From positions 296,501 through 360,500 of the forward strand of contig JAHBYW010000006.1 in NCBI GenBank assembly GCA_019635755.1: a DNA stretch of 64,000 bases, written 5' to 3'. A program made the translations under genes and the position numbers. The DNA is from Rhizobiaceae bacterium (GTDB lineage: Bacteria > Pseudomonadota > Alphaproteobacteria > Rhizobiales > Rhizobiaceae). Positions 33,003-40,703 of this stretch are shown one piece after another. The notes under the pieces were generated by a model. That model saw nothing but the letters and a program-made list of their open reading frames with translations. It was not told where the DNA came from and made no database searches. How positions within the stretch are numbered: the stretch's first letter is position 1; the number at the start of each line of letters is the position of its first letter.

Positions 33003-33025
33003 ATCTCCCCCTCAAGGGGGGAGAT
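33003..33025. repeat. GC-rich palindrome after pepF
   Basis: ATCTCCCCC, loop TCAA, then a G-run and GAGAT form a near-perfect hairpin followed by CAGC. A similar C-run/TCAA/G-run hairpin followed by ATCAGC occurs at 50140-50159, so these look like members of one dispersed REP-like family. It may end pepF transcripts but has no T-run. Confidence 0.5.
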
Positions 33026-33076
33026 CAGCAGTGAGCGCAAAGGTTCACCGGCCTACTCTCGGCAAGGCAAAGCGCG

Positions 33077-34231
33077 ATGACCGCGCCCGCCTCGCCCTTC
33101 ATCCTGTTCCGCGACGACGTGGTCGGCCAGACGGTGCTGTTCGAGCGCCCGTCGGAGATCGTCGCGCCGACCGATCCCGCGGACTTCTTCCCCGCCCTCG
33201 AAACGCTCGAACGTGCCCGCGCATCCGGCAAATGGATCGCGGGCACTATGTCCTACGAGGCCGGCTACCTGTTCGAACCGAAGCTCGCGCCCCTGATCCC
33301 GTCCGGCCGCCGCGTGCCGCTGATGAATTTCGGCATCTTCAACGGTCCCTCCGACACGCACGTCCCGTTCGAGGCACTGCGGCCCACCAACGGCCCGATC
33401 TTCGACGCGCGCGCCGCCTGGTCGCCGGACGACTATCGGCGACGCTTCGAGCCAGTCCACGACCATCTGCGCCGCGGCGACAACTACCAGACCAACCTCA
33501 CCTTCCCTATCCACGCGTCGTGGACCGGCGAGCCGCTGTCGGCCTTCGCGGCGCTGATCGAACGCCAGCCGGTCAAGTACGGCGCGCTGGTCTCGCTTGG
33601 CGGCCCGATCATCCTGTCGCGCTCGCCCGAGCTTTTCTTCGAGATCGACCGCAACGGCTGGATCGAGACGCGGCCGATGAAGGGCACTGTCAGGCGCGGC
33701 GCGACGAAGGCCGAAGACGCCGCGAAGAAGCGCTTCCTGCGCAACGACCCGAAGAACCAGGCCGAAAACCGCATGATCGTCGACCTGCTCAGGAACGACA
33801 TCTCGCGCATCAGCGAGGTCGGCACGCTGGACGTGCCCGAGCTCTTCAACGTCGAGACCTACCCGACGCTCCACACGATGGTCTCGACCATCCGCGCGCG
33901 CCTGCTGCCCGGCCTTTCGATGGGCGACATCTTTGCAGCGCTGTTCCCGTGCGGCTCGATCACGGGGGCGCCGAAGATGCGGGCCATGGAGATCATCCGC
34001 GCGCAGGAGGAGACGCCGCGTGGCGCCTATTGCGGCGCCATCGGCTGGGCGTCGCCCGGCGGCCCGACGCGCTTCAACGTCGCCATCCGCACGATCACCC
34101 TCTTCCCCGACGGCGAGGCCGTCTACAATGTCGGCGGCGGGGTCGTGTTCGATTCCGACGCGGAATCGGAGTATCAGGAGTGCCTGCTGAAAGCCCGCTT
34201 CGCCACGGGAACGGCGCCGATCCAGCCATAG
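33077..34231 (+). CDS. pabB: Aminodeoxychorismate synthase component I
   Basis: Converts chorismate and ammonia to 4-amino-4-deoxychorismate for folate. The 384-residue protein is a single chorismate-binding domain. Motifs: ETRPMKGTVRRG, NRMIVDLLRNDISRI, FPCGSITGAPKMRAMEII and FNVAIRTI. It is shorter than E. coli PabB and has no glutamine amidotransferase domain, so ammonia must come from a PabA encoded elsewhere. pabC follows after a short gap, giving the two-gene PABA unit common in rhizobia. Confidence 0.93.
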   Translation: MTAPASPFILFRDDVVGQTVLFERPSEIVAPTDPADFFPALETLERARASGKWIAGTMSYEAGYLFEPKLAPLIPSGRRVPLMNFGIFNGPSDTHVPFEALRPTNGPIFDARAAWSPDDYRRRFEPVHDHLRRGDNYQTNLTFPIHASWTGEPLSAFAALIERQPVKYGALVSLGGPIILSRSPELFFEIDRNGWIETRPMKGTVRRGATKAEDAAKKRFLRNDPKNQAENRMIVDLLRNDISRISEVGTLDVPELFNVETYPTLHTMVSTIRARLLPGLSMGDIFAALFPCGSITGAPKMRAMEIIRAQEETPRGAYCGAIGWASPGGPTRFNVAIRTITLFPDGEAVYNVGGGVVFDSDAESEYQECLLKARFATGTAPIQP

Positions 34232-34259
34232 AGGCGCAGATGTGCCGACGCTCGGAGAC

Positions 34260-34898
34260 ATGATGGAGCCCGGGGGCAGGTTTCAGTTGGTCGAGACGAT
34301 GCGGTGGGAACCGAAGGACGGTTTCCTGCGCCTCGACCGGCACCTCGCGCGGCTCTACCGCTCCGCCGCCGCGCTCGGCTTCACGGCGGACCCGCAACGC
34401 ATCGGCGAGGCGATTGCCCGCGTCTACGGTGACGGTCCGATGCGAGTCCGCATGACGCTTGCCCATGACGGCACGGCCGACATCGGGGCGGAGCCTTTCC
34501 GGCCGTTCGGCGACGGTACCGTGTGGACGCTGCGCGTCGCCACTGCGCAGCTAGACGCCGGCGATCAGCTGCTGCGCCACAAGACGACGCGCCGGCAGGT
34601 CTATGACGTAGCCCGCGCTGAATTCACTCGGGACGAAGCGGACGAGGTCATCCTGCTCAACCAACGCGGCGAAGTCTGTGAAGGCACGATCACGAACGTC
34701 TTCGCCGATCTCGGCGATTCAGCTCTTGTGACCCCGCCGGTTACGTCGGGACTGCTGCCTGGCGTATTGCGCGGCGCGCTGATCGACATCGGCCGCGCGC
34801 GCGAAGGCGTCCTCACACCAGACATTCTGCGCACGGCGAAGGGGCTCTATGTCGGCAACTCGCTGCGTTCGCTCATCCCTGCGCGGCTTGTTGTTTGA
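34260..34898 (+). CDS. pabC: Aminodeoxychorismate lyase-like class IV aminotransferase
   Basis: PLP fold-type IV protein of about 212 residues, expected to release pyruvate from aminodeoxychorismate to give 4-aminobenzoate. Seen in the sequence: FQLVETMRWEP near the start, the PLP Lys candidate in LRHKTTRRQVYD, and the cofactor-binding turn EVCEGTITNVF with TSGLLPGVLRG. The gene just downstream of pabB supports the role. The start is uncertain: GTG 34242, ATG 34260 and ATG 34263 are all in frame, and a GGAG just before favours one of the ATGs. Confidence 0.85.
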   Translation: MMEPGGRFQLVETMRWEPKDGFLRLDRHLARLYRSAAALGFTADPQRIGEAIARVYGDGPMRVRMTLAHDGTADIGAEPFRPFGDGTVWTLRVATAQLDAGDQLLRHKTTRRQVYDVARAEFTRDEADEVILLNQRGEVCEGTITNVFADLGDSALVTPPVTSGLLPGVLRGALIDIGRAREGVLTPDILRTAKGLYVGNSLRSLIPARLVV

Positions 34899-34994
34899 CC
34901 GGCCGGTGTGCCGCGAGTACATTGTGTTCACATGTGTTCGCGAGGTCATGATGGCAACAAGCGTGCCTCTCTTCGCTTCCAACCTCATCCGATC

Positions 34995-35807
34995 ATGATC
35001 CGCACTGTCCTCTTCTGTCTGCTTTCGCTGGTCGTGCTGCCTGCGTCGGCCCATGCCCGCACGCTTTGCACTGTCATCGCCGATGCTGCCGACGGGCGCA
35101 TCCTGCTTGAGGACGGCGCGTGCTCCGACCGGGTCACGCCGGCGTCGACCTTCAAGATCCCGATCAGCCTGATGGGCTTCGATGCCGGAATCCTGCAGGA
35201 CGAGAATACGCCCGCGCTGCCTTTCAAGAAGGGATATGCCGACTGGGGCGGCGACGCCTGGCGCCAGTCCACCGACGCCGCCCGTTGGATGAAGTATTCG
35301 GTCGTCTGGTTCTCCCAACAGGTGGTCAAAACGCTGGGCGAGGCGGAGTTCGGGACCTACGTCACAGGCTTCGACTACGGCAATGCCGACATTTCCGGTG
35401 ATCCCGGAAAGAACAACGGACTGGAGCGTTCGTGGATCGCCTCGTCGCTGGCGATTTCGCCGCGCGAGCAGGTCGCTTTCCTGCGAAAGATGTTGCGGGG
35501 CGAACTGCCCGTCGGTTCCCACGCCGTCGAGATGACGATGCGCATCGTGGAGCAGGCGGACCCGGTCGACGGATGGACCGTGCAGGGCAAGACCGGATCG
35601 GCCTATCCGCGCAAGCCCGACGGCAGTCTCGACCGTACCCGCGGCTATGGCTGGTATGTCGGCTGGATGACCCGTGGGGACACGACGCTCGTCTTCGCGC
35701 GGCTGGCGCAGGACGAGAAGCGCGAACAGGTGTCCGGCGGCCTGCGCGCCCGCGCTGCGTTTCTGAAGGAACTGCCGGAGCACCTCGGCAGACTGGGCGC
35801 GCCGTGA
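34995..35807 (+). CDS. Class D beta-lactamase (OXA-like), chromosomal
   Basis: A 270-residue exported serine beta-lactamase. After a signal peptide (MIRTVLFCLLSLVVLPASAHA) all class D motifs are present: S51-T-F-K54 with the Lys that is normally carboxylated, S102-V-V, Y128-G-N130, W147 in RSWIASSL, and K209-T-G. The set is complete, so the enzyme should be active against at least penicillins. Which drugs it hydrolyses cannot be read here. No mobile element flanks it and its base composition matches its surroundings, so it looks intrinsic. ATG 34995 is chosen because it starts the signal peptide. Confidence 0.9.
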   Translation: MIRTVLFCLLSLVVLPASAHARTLCTVIADAADGRILLEDGACSDRVTPASTFKIPISLMGFDAGILQDENTPALPFKKGYADWGGDAWRQSTDAARWMKYSVVWFSQQVVKTLGEAEFGTYVTGFDYGNADISGDPGKNNGLERSWIASSLAISPREQVAFLRKMLRGELPVGSHAVEMTMRIVEQADPVDGWTVQGKTGSAYPRKPDGSLDRTRGYGWYVGWMTRGDTTLVFARLAQDEKREQVSGGLRARAAFLKELPEHLGRLGAP

Positions 35808-35809
35808 GC

Positions 35810-36727
35810 ATGCCGACCCACACGCCCTATGACGGCTCATCGTCGCCCTTCACGATCGGCCTGAAGCCGCTCGATCTCAGGGACTGGATCGAGATCGACG
35901 CGGCCTATGACGAGCAGTTGCGCGAGAAGCGCCGGCTCTACGAGGAGCGGCCGGACGACGTCTTCATCGCCGAGGAGCGAAGCGAGGACGGCCAGCGCGA
36001 AGTTCTTGGCCTGCTCCAGAAGCACCTGCCCGAGCGTTTCCCCGAGCGCTTCGACCAGCACTGCCGCGGCATGCTCGTTGCCGGCCACCCGGCCTTGACC
36101 ACCGATGCCATGCGCACGCTGCCGCCGCTGAAGGCAGCCTCGCTGCTGGTGCAGGAAGACCTGATCCTGATGCGCCGCGGCGAAGCTGGCTGGCGACTGG
36201 CCGCCGGCTCGCTCTGCTTCCCGTCAAGCTGGTCGCTCAAGGAAAAGTTCGGCAAGCCGATGTCGACCATCCACGAGCCGGTGCCCGGCTTCGGCCCCGG
36301 AACGCGCAACGCCGGCCTGATCGACCGCATGTTCGACATGCTGCAGGTCGAGCGGCCGGTGATCCGCTGGAACTGGTCGCTGCAGGCGAGCCCTGTACTC
36401 TATTACCCGCTGTCCGCGGTCCAGCGTGTCGACCGCGCGACGCGCCGTCCGTCGAAGTTCACCGACGCCCATATCGCCGCGCAGGTGTTCATCCGGGTCG
36501 AGCGGCAGACGCTTCGCAAGCTGCCCGCCACGCAGGACATCCTCTTCACGATCCGCATCCATCTCGATCCGCTGACGGCGATCGCCGAACATCCGGATCG
36601 GACGGCGATTGCGAAGAGCTTCGCGGCACAGTTAGGGGCGATGGAAGAGGCCCAGCTTGACTACAAGGGCCTCACGGCCGACCGCGACCGGCTGGTCGCG
36701 GCGCTGGACGAGATCGCGGCCGGCTAG
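35810..36727 (+). CDS. DUF3445 / haem-dependent oxidative N-demethylase-like protein
   Basis: A 305-residue protein matching the DUF3445 family, whose studied members are haem enzymes that remove methyl groups from amines. Visible landmarks are the family-like LVQEDLILMRRGEAGWRLAAGSLCFPSSWSL, GKPMSTIHEPVPGF, and RWNWSL. His in STIHEPVPG is a candidate haem ligand. A GTG at 35804 overlapping the beta-lactamase stop is an alternative start, so the two genes may be translationally coupled. The physiological substrate is unknown. Confidence 0.72.
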   Translation: MPTHTPYDGSSSPFTIGLKPLDLRDWIEIDAAYDEQLREKRRLYEERPDDVFIAEERSEDGQREVLGLLQKHLPERFPERFDQHCRGMLVAGHPALTTDAMRTLPPLKAASLLVQEDLILMRRGEAGWRLAAGSLCFPSSWSLKEKFGKPMSTIHEPVPGFGPGTRNAGLIDRMFDMLQVERPVIRWNWSLQASPVLYYPLSAVQRVDRATRRPSKFTDAHIAAQVFIRVERQTLRKLPATQDILFTIRIHLDPLTAIAEHPDRTAIAKSFAAQLGAMEEAQLDYKGLTADRDRLVAALDEIAAG

Positions 36728-36766
36728 CGCAATTCCAGCGTCAAGCACCGGCCGCGATGTCGTGCC

Positions 36767-37210
36767 TCAAACCGCGACGAGACCGCCGACCAGGAACGCA
36801 CTCATCAGCGTGAAGGCGGTGACGTTGACGTCCCAGCGCCCGGCCGCCGCGCCGAGCGGAGACTGGAACGGCAGGTAGCCGTTCTCGTCATAGAGCGTCC
36901 CGCCATAGAGCGGGCGCGCAAACAGCGCGGCGAAGAAGCCGCCATACATCGCCGCCGCCAGCCCGCCGGCCAGGTAGAGCCGCTCGACCGGCATCGGTCC
37001 GCCGAGCCAGATCAGCCCCAGCGCGATCAGCGCCACACCGAAATAGCTCAGCACCTGCCACACGACGTGGAAGCGCGCATGCGGCGTCCACAGCGGATTG
37101 GTGGCGTGGGTTGCGTTGAAGTCGGCCTTGATGGTGACGAACCCATATCCGAGCGTCGCGATGGTCAGCAGGATGCGGGCAAGCAGATGGTCCTGATAGG
37201 CGATTTCCAT
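36767..37210 (-). CDS. Four-TM membrane protein of unknown function
   Basis: A 147-residue inner-membrane protein with four predicted membrane segments (about residues 9-28, 49-70, 79-98 and 130-147). The first loop has the conserved-looking stretch DFNATHATNPLWTPHARFH, rich in His, Asn and Trp. I do not recognise a characterised family. It lies 63 bases after the MoaF-like gene in the same direction, so both should be controlled by the LacI operators upstream. Confidence 0.65.
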   Translation of the reverse strand: MEIAYQDHLLARILLTIATLGYGFVTIKADFNATHATNPLWTPHARFHVVWQVLSYFGVALIALGLIWLGGPMPVERLYLAGGLAAAMYGGFFAALFARPLYGGTLYDENGYLPFQSPLGAAAGRWDVNVTAFTLMSAFLVGGLVAV

Positions 37211-37273
37211 GGCATGTCTCCTCTGGAGATGCGGTTGCTTGTCCTCCCGCTGCCGCGGGAGCGTCTTCGTCCT

Positions 37274-37612
37274 TCAGGCCGGCACAGCCTCGATCACGCC
37301 TTCGGCGCAGAACAGCTGCCCATCCGCCAGCCTTGCATAATTGTGCACGACCATCTTCCGGTGGTCCTGCACCTGCACGATGAAATTGCCGTTGCTCTCG
37401 GTCCAGTTGACCAGGAGCACGTCGGGCCGCACGGTCTTCACGTCGACATCGACGACATCGTCCATCGACTCTCCGTTGATCACCGCCTGCACGCGCAGCC
37501 GGCGAGGCGTCTGGAATGTCAGCCTCGGCGTGAACGGTCCGAAGACACAGTCGAAGGTCTTTCCTACGAGCGGATTGGATGCGGTTTCAGGCACTGGCAT
37601 GACGTCCTCCAT
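37274..37612 (-). CDS. MoaF-like small beta-barrel protein
   Basis: A 112-residue soluble protein with an alternating strand pattern resembling MoaF-related domains: VGKTFDCVFG near the start, VDVDVKTVRPDVLLVNWTE in the middle, and FIVQVQDHRKMVVHNYA near the end. MoaF proteins are lipocalin-like ligand binders of unclear function that often sit next to regulators. It is the first gene of the unit divergent from the LacI regulator. A second ATG four codons in (MPVPETA) is a possible start. Confidence 0.65.
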   Translation of the reverse strand: MEDVMPVPETASNPLVGKTFDCVFGPFTPRLTFQTPRRLRVQAVINGESMDDVVDVDVKTVRPDVLLVNWTESNGNFIVQVQDHRKMVVHNYARLADGQLFCAEGVIEAVPA

Positions 37613-37673
37613 AGGCCGGACGGAGTGGGGCCGCCGGCGAAAAAATTCATCTCAAGACTGCCAAATGCGCGTA

Positions 37674-37742
37674 TTGGAGCGCTCCAAGAAGAGAATTGAC
37701 CCAAAGGAATGCGAAGTCAACAAAAATCTTGGAGCGCTCCAA
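37674..37742. promoter_or_regulatory. Twin LacI-family operators flanking divergent promoters
   Basis: TTGGAGCGCTCCAA, a perfect 14-bp palindrome with the central CG of LacI-family sites, occurs at 37674-37687 and again unchanged at 37729-37742. Their centres are 55 bp apart. Between them lie TTGACC (plus strand, 37694-37699) and TTGACT (minus strand, near 37711-37716), plausible -35 boxes of divergent promoters. One tetramer could bridge both sites and control both directions. The adjacent LacI-type protein is the obvious ligand. Confidence 0.8.
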
Positions 37743-37775
37743 GAAATCGTCTAGACCGGTGCGCGGGAGGATCGC

Positions 37776-38816
37776 ATGCCGACACTCGACGATGTGGGCA
37801 AGGCCGCCGGCGTTTCCCGCGGAACGGTTTCCAACGTCTTCAACCGGCCCGAACTCGTGCGGCCGGAATTGCGCGAGCGCGTGCTGGCTGCGGCGAGGAC
37901 GCTGGGCTTCGGCGGGCCGGATCCGAAGGGCAGGCTGCTGCAGGGGGGCCGCTACAACGCGATCGGCTTCCTGCCGCCGGGCGATTATTCGATCGCACAC
38001 GCATTACGCAGCCCCTACGGTCGCGAGCTTCTCGTCGGCGCAGCACTTGCCTGCGACGAGGCCGGAGCCACGCTGAGCGTGATCAGTGGGGACACTGCAA
38101 CGCGAACTGCGAGCATACGCGAGGCGCTGGTCGACGGACTGGTCCTCGGCCATGCGGTCGACATCGGCATTATCACGTCGGCTCAGCGTCGCCGTATTCC
38201 CTTTGTAATCGTGGAGAGCGACGCCGGCCCCGACATCAATTCGGTCAAGATCGACGGCAAGGCTGGCGCGCTGGCGGTCGTGCGGCACCTGTCGGCGCTC
38301 GGCCACAGGCGCTTCGCGATCCTGTCCATCCGGCGCACGGCGGGACCGCCGATCGTTCACATGCCCGGAAAAGACAAGCCTCGGCTGACGGCCGGATTTT
38401 CGCTGGATGACGAACGCCTCGCGGGCTTCGCCGAGGGTCTTGCGGAAGCAGGACTCTCGATCGGCAAGGTTCCAATCGTGGAGACGACGCCATCCGAACC
38501 GACCGCAGGGGCTGTGATGTTCGATCGCGTGCCGGAGGCTACCGCCATCATGACCATGTCGGACTGGCAGGCGATCACCGTGCTGGACGAGGCGCGGCGC
38601 CGGGGCATCGACGTTCCCGGCCATGTTTCGGTGGTCGGTTTCGACGGCACCGAGGAGGCGGCGCGCACGTCGCCGCCGCTCACCACCGCGTCGCACGACA
38701 TCGTCGGCAAAGGCCGCATCGCGGCGGAGATGGTGCTGAAGAAACGCAAGCCGCGACAGGTGGTGATGCCGGTCGAACTGGTGGTGCGCGCCTCGACCGG
38801 CAGGCCGCGCCGCTAG
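37776..38816 (+). CDS. LacI-family transcriptional regulator
   Basis: A 346-residue repressor or activator. The N-terminal helix-turn-helix and hinge read TLDDVGKAAGVSRGTVSNVFNRPELVRPELRERV. The rest is a periplasmic-binding-protein fold for an effector, with SDWQAITVLDEARRRGIDVPGHVSVVGFDG near residues 265-295. Atypical for LacI, the recognition helix has 'GTVSNVF' rather than 'TTVSRVL'. The twin operators immediately upstream suggest it controls itself and the divergent MoaF-like/membrane protein pair. The effector is unknown, probably a sugar or related small molecule. Confidence 0.88.
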   Translation: MPTLDDVGKAAGVSRGTVSNVFNRPELVRPELRERVLAAARTLGFGGPDPKGRLLQGGRYNAIGFLPPGDYSIAHALRSPYGRELLVGAALACDEAGATLSVISGDTATRTASIREALVDGLVLGHAVDIGIITSAQRRRIPFVIVESDAGPDINSVKIDGKAGALAVVRHLSALGHRRFAILSIRRTAGPPIVHMPGKDKPRLTAGFSLDDERLAGFAEGLAEAGLSIGKVPIVETTPSEPTAGAVMFDRVPEATAIMTMSDWQAITVLDEARRRGIDVPGHVSVVGFDGTEEAARTSPPLTTASHDIVGKGRIAAEMVLKKRKPRQVVMPVELVVRASTGRPRR

Positions 38817-38948
38817 CGCATCTTGCGGCTTGCTGGAATCGCCCTGCGCCGCATCCATTCGGCGCAGGCACCGAGGCGGGCGGTCACGACCTGCCCGAGA
38901 ACCGCTATGAACGTTTCGGAGTCATGGCGCCAGGGGCGCGGCGTGGAG

Positions 38949-40376
38949 CTAAGCGTCGCGGCCGCCCTTGTTCTCGGCCACCGCGGGATCCTTGCGCTTC
39001 TTGCCCGATCCCTTGCCGTTGCCCGGCACGACGATGATCTGCCGTACCTTCCCGGCTTTGAAGGCGTTGAGGAACTTGTCGTAGTCCTTGAAGGCGACGC
39101 AGCCATGCGACTGGCCGAGCCGGGCGCCGCGCAGCAGGTAGCTGTGCGTCAGGAAGCCGTCGCGGCCGTGCTTGTTCTTGCCGTCGATGGGCAGCATGCG
39201 GATCGCCTCGACGCCGTGGAAGCGCTTCTCGCGCATCCGGAGATTGTACGTGTGCGGCGGCGTCGGCCCGTTCATCTTCACGTGCACGTAGTCGGGATTG
39301 TCGGCCATGTGGCCGATGCCCGAATGCGCCTCCAGCGTCGTGCCGTCCGGCATGTAGACCGTCGCGGCGCTGATGTCGTAGACGGCAACGCCGTTGCCCG
39401 CCTTGGGATGGGACCGGCCGAAGCCGAACCAGGAACCGCTCTTCTTCGGCGCCTCGTCGCTCTTCTTCAGCACGTCATCCGGCTTGGCGAAGGCGAGCTG
39501 CGTCTCGTCCTTCTTGTCTTCCTTGGGTTCCCTGGCAGGCTTTGTGGCCTTCAGGGCCGCGCGCGTCGTGTCGTCGATGTCGGGACGGGCCGCCGGTGCG
39601 CGCATGTCGCCCGGAAGTTCCGCGAACTCCGGTGCGCTTGGGGTGACGATCATCTCCTCGTCCACCGCGGCATCCTCGTCGCCTTCGTCGGTCACCTCGG
39701 CGCCCAGCCTCTTGGCCAGTTCGCCATGGCTGCCGGCGAGTGCCGACACGGCGGCCAGCGCGCCATCGTCCGCCGCGGGCGACGGATCGGCAAAGGCCAG
39801 CACCGGCATGAAGCCCGTATCGGCCGGCTTCGCTTCGGCAAGTTCCCGCTTGGCGCCTTCGATCGCCCGCGCGACCACCGCCGGATCGCTGGCGGGAGCC
39901 TTGCGGGCCCGTTTGAGGATGCCGGCGATCTGCGTGGAGGACAGACGGGCCTCCTTGGCGACGAGGTCGAAGCCGGTTTCGCCGATCGCGACGGCGGCGA
40001 TGTCGACCGCTTGCGGCTCGATGGACGCCAGTTCCACAGGGGCGGTTTCGTCGATCTCGGGTGCAACGAAGAGTGCGTACGCCTTTGCGCCGAATGCGCC
40101 CGGCGATCCGGCGGTGGCGGACAGCATTGCGGCGCGGCTGGAGCGCGCGATGTCGAGAGGCTTGAGCGCCGGTCCCGGCGAAGCCCATCGCGCCTCGGCG
40201 GGCGCGGGGTCTCCGATGACTTCTGCCACGAGGCCCGGCGTGGCCGTGCTGTCACCGAACGGCGAAGGCAGAATGCCTGCCGCTGCCAGGGTCCAGATGA
40301 CGCCAAGGCCTGCGAGATAGGCCCTGATCCAGCGCCGGCGCTTCTTCGGAGAGGGCGAAAGAGGGCGCACGCTCAT
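38949..40376 (-). CDS. DUF2778 (L,D-transpeptidase-like) membrane-anchored protein
   Basis: A 475-residue protein with a basic N-terminus, one membrane segment (about residues 20-37), a long Ala/Glu/Asp/Lys-rich linker (about 40-300) and a C-terminal DUF2778 domain. The domain has HSGIGHMADNPDYVHVKMNG, THSYLLRG and the catalytic-type motif GQSHGC. DUF2778 includes Tlde1, an L,D-transpeptidase-fold enzyme that edits peptidoglycan and is used as a type VI effector in Salmonella. No T6SS genes are here, so a housekeeping cell-wall role is more likely. Start chosen at ATG 40376 (MSVRPLSPSPKKR). Confidence 0.75.
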   Translation of the reverse strand: MSVRPLSPSPKKRRRWIRAYLAGLGVIWTLAAAGILPSPFGDSTATPGLVAEVIGDPAPAEARWASPGPALKPLDIARSSRAAMLSATAGSPGAFGAKAYALFVAPEIDETAPVELASIEPQAVDIAAVAIGETGFDLVAKEARLSSTQIAGILKRARKAPASDPAVVARAIEGAKRELAEAKPADTGFMPVLAFADPSPAADDGALAAVSALAGSHGELAKRLGAEVTDEGDEDAAVDEEMIVTPSAPEFAELPGDMRAPAARPDIDDTTRAALKATKPAREPKEDKKDETQLAFAKPDDVLKKSDEAPKKSGSWFGFGRSHPKAGNGVAVYDISAATVYMPDGTTLEAHSGIGHMADNPDYVHVKMNGPTPPHTYNLRMREKRFHGVEAIRMLPIDGKNKHGRDGFLTHSYLLRGARLGQSHGCVAFKDYDKFLNAFKAGKVRQIIVVPGNGKGSGKKRKDPAVAENKGGRDA

Positions 40377-40703
40377 CGGTGCGCGATGCTGATACGTATG
40401 ACCCACGAACGCGTACCCACTCACCTGATCGAAATCGGTTCGCCGGCGGCGAGCCGGCAGTCCGCCGACGCGCGCCAAAAGTCCCCGGCACGCGATCGAC
40501 CGATCAATTAATGCGAGAATAGGGTTAATGATCTGTTGTCCCTCTGCGCCTCCGCAGTGCGGGCGGCCATCGGCGCGCACGTCACGCGGCATTCCCCGGT
40601 TCTTCCCGCTCCGACCCCGCAGCCCTATCATGTGACGGCGAAGTATGGTTTAGCGCCCCGAACCGGCCCTCTCTGGCCCTGTGTCGAGGAAAGTTGAGGC
40701 AAA

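Noticed and set aside
37674..37742. Twin palindromes as ends of an insertion sequence
   Set aside because: They are only 55 bp apart, enclose no gene, and have the central CG of LacI-family operators beside a LacI gene.
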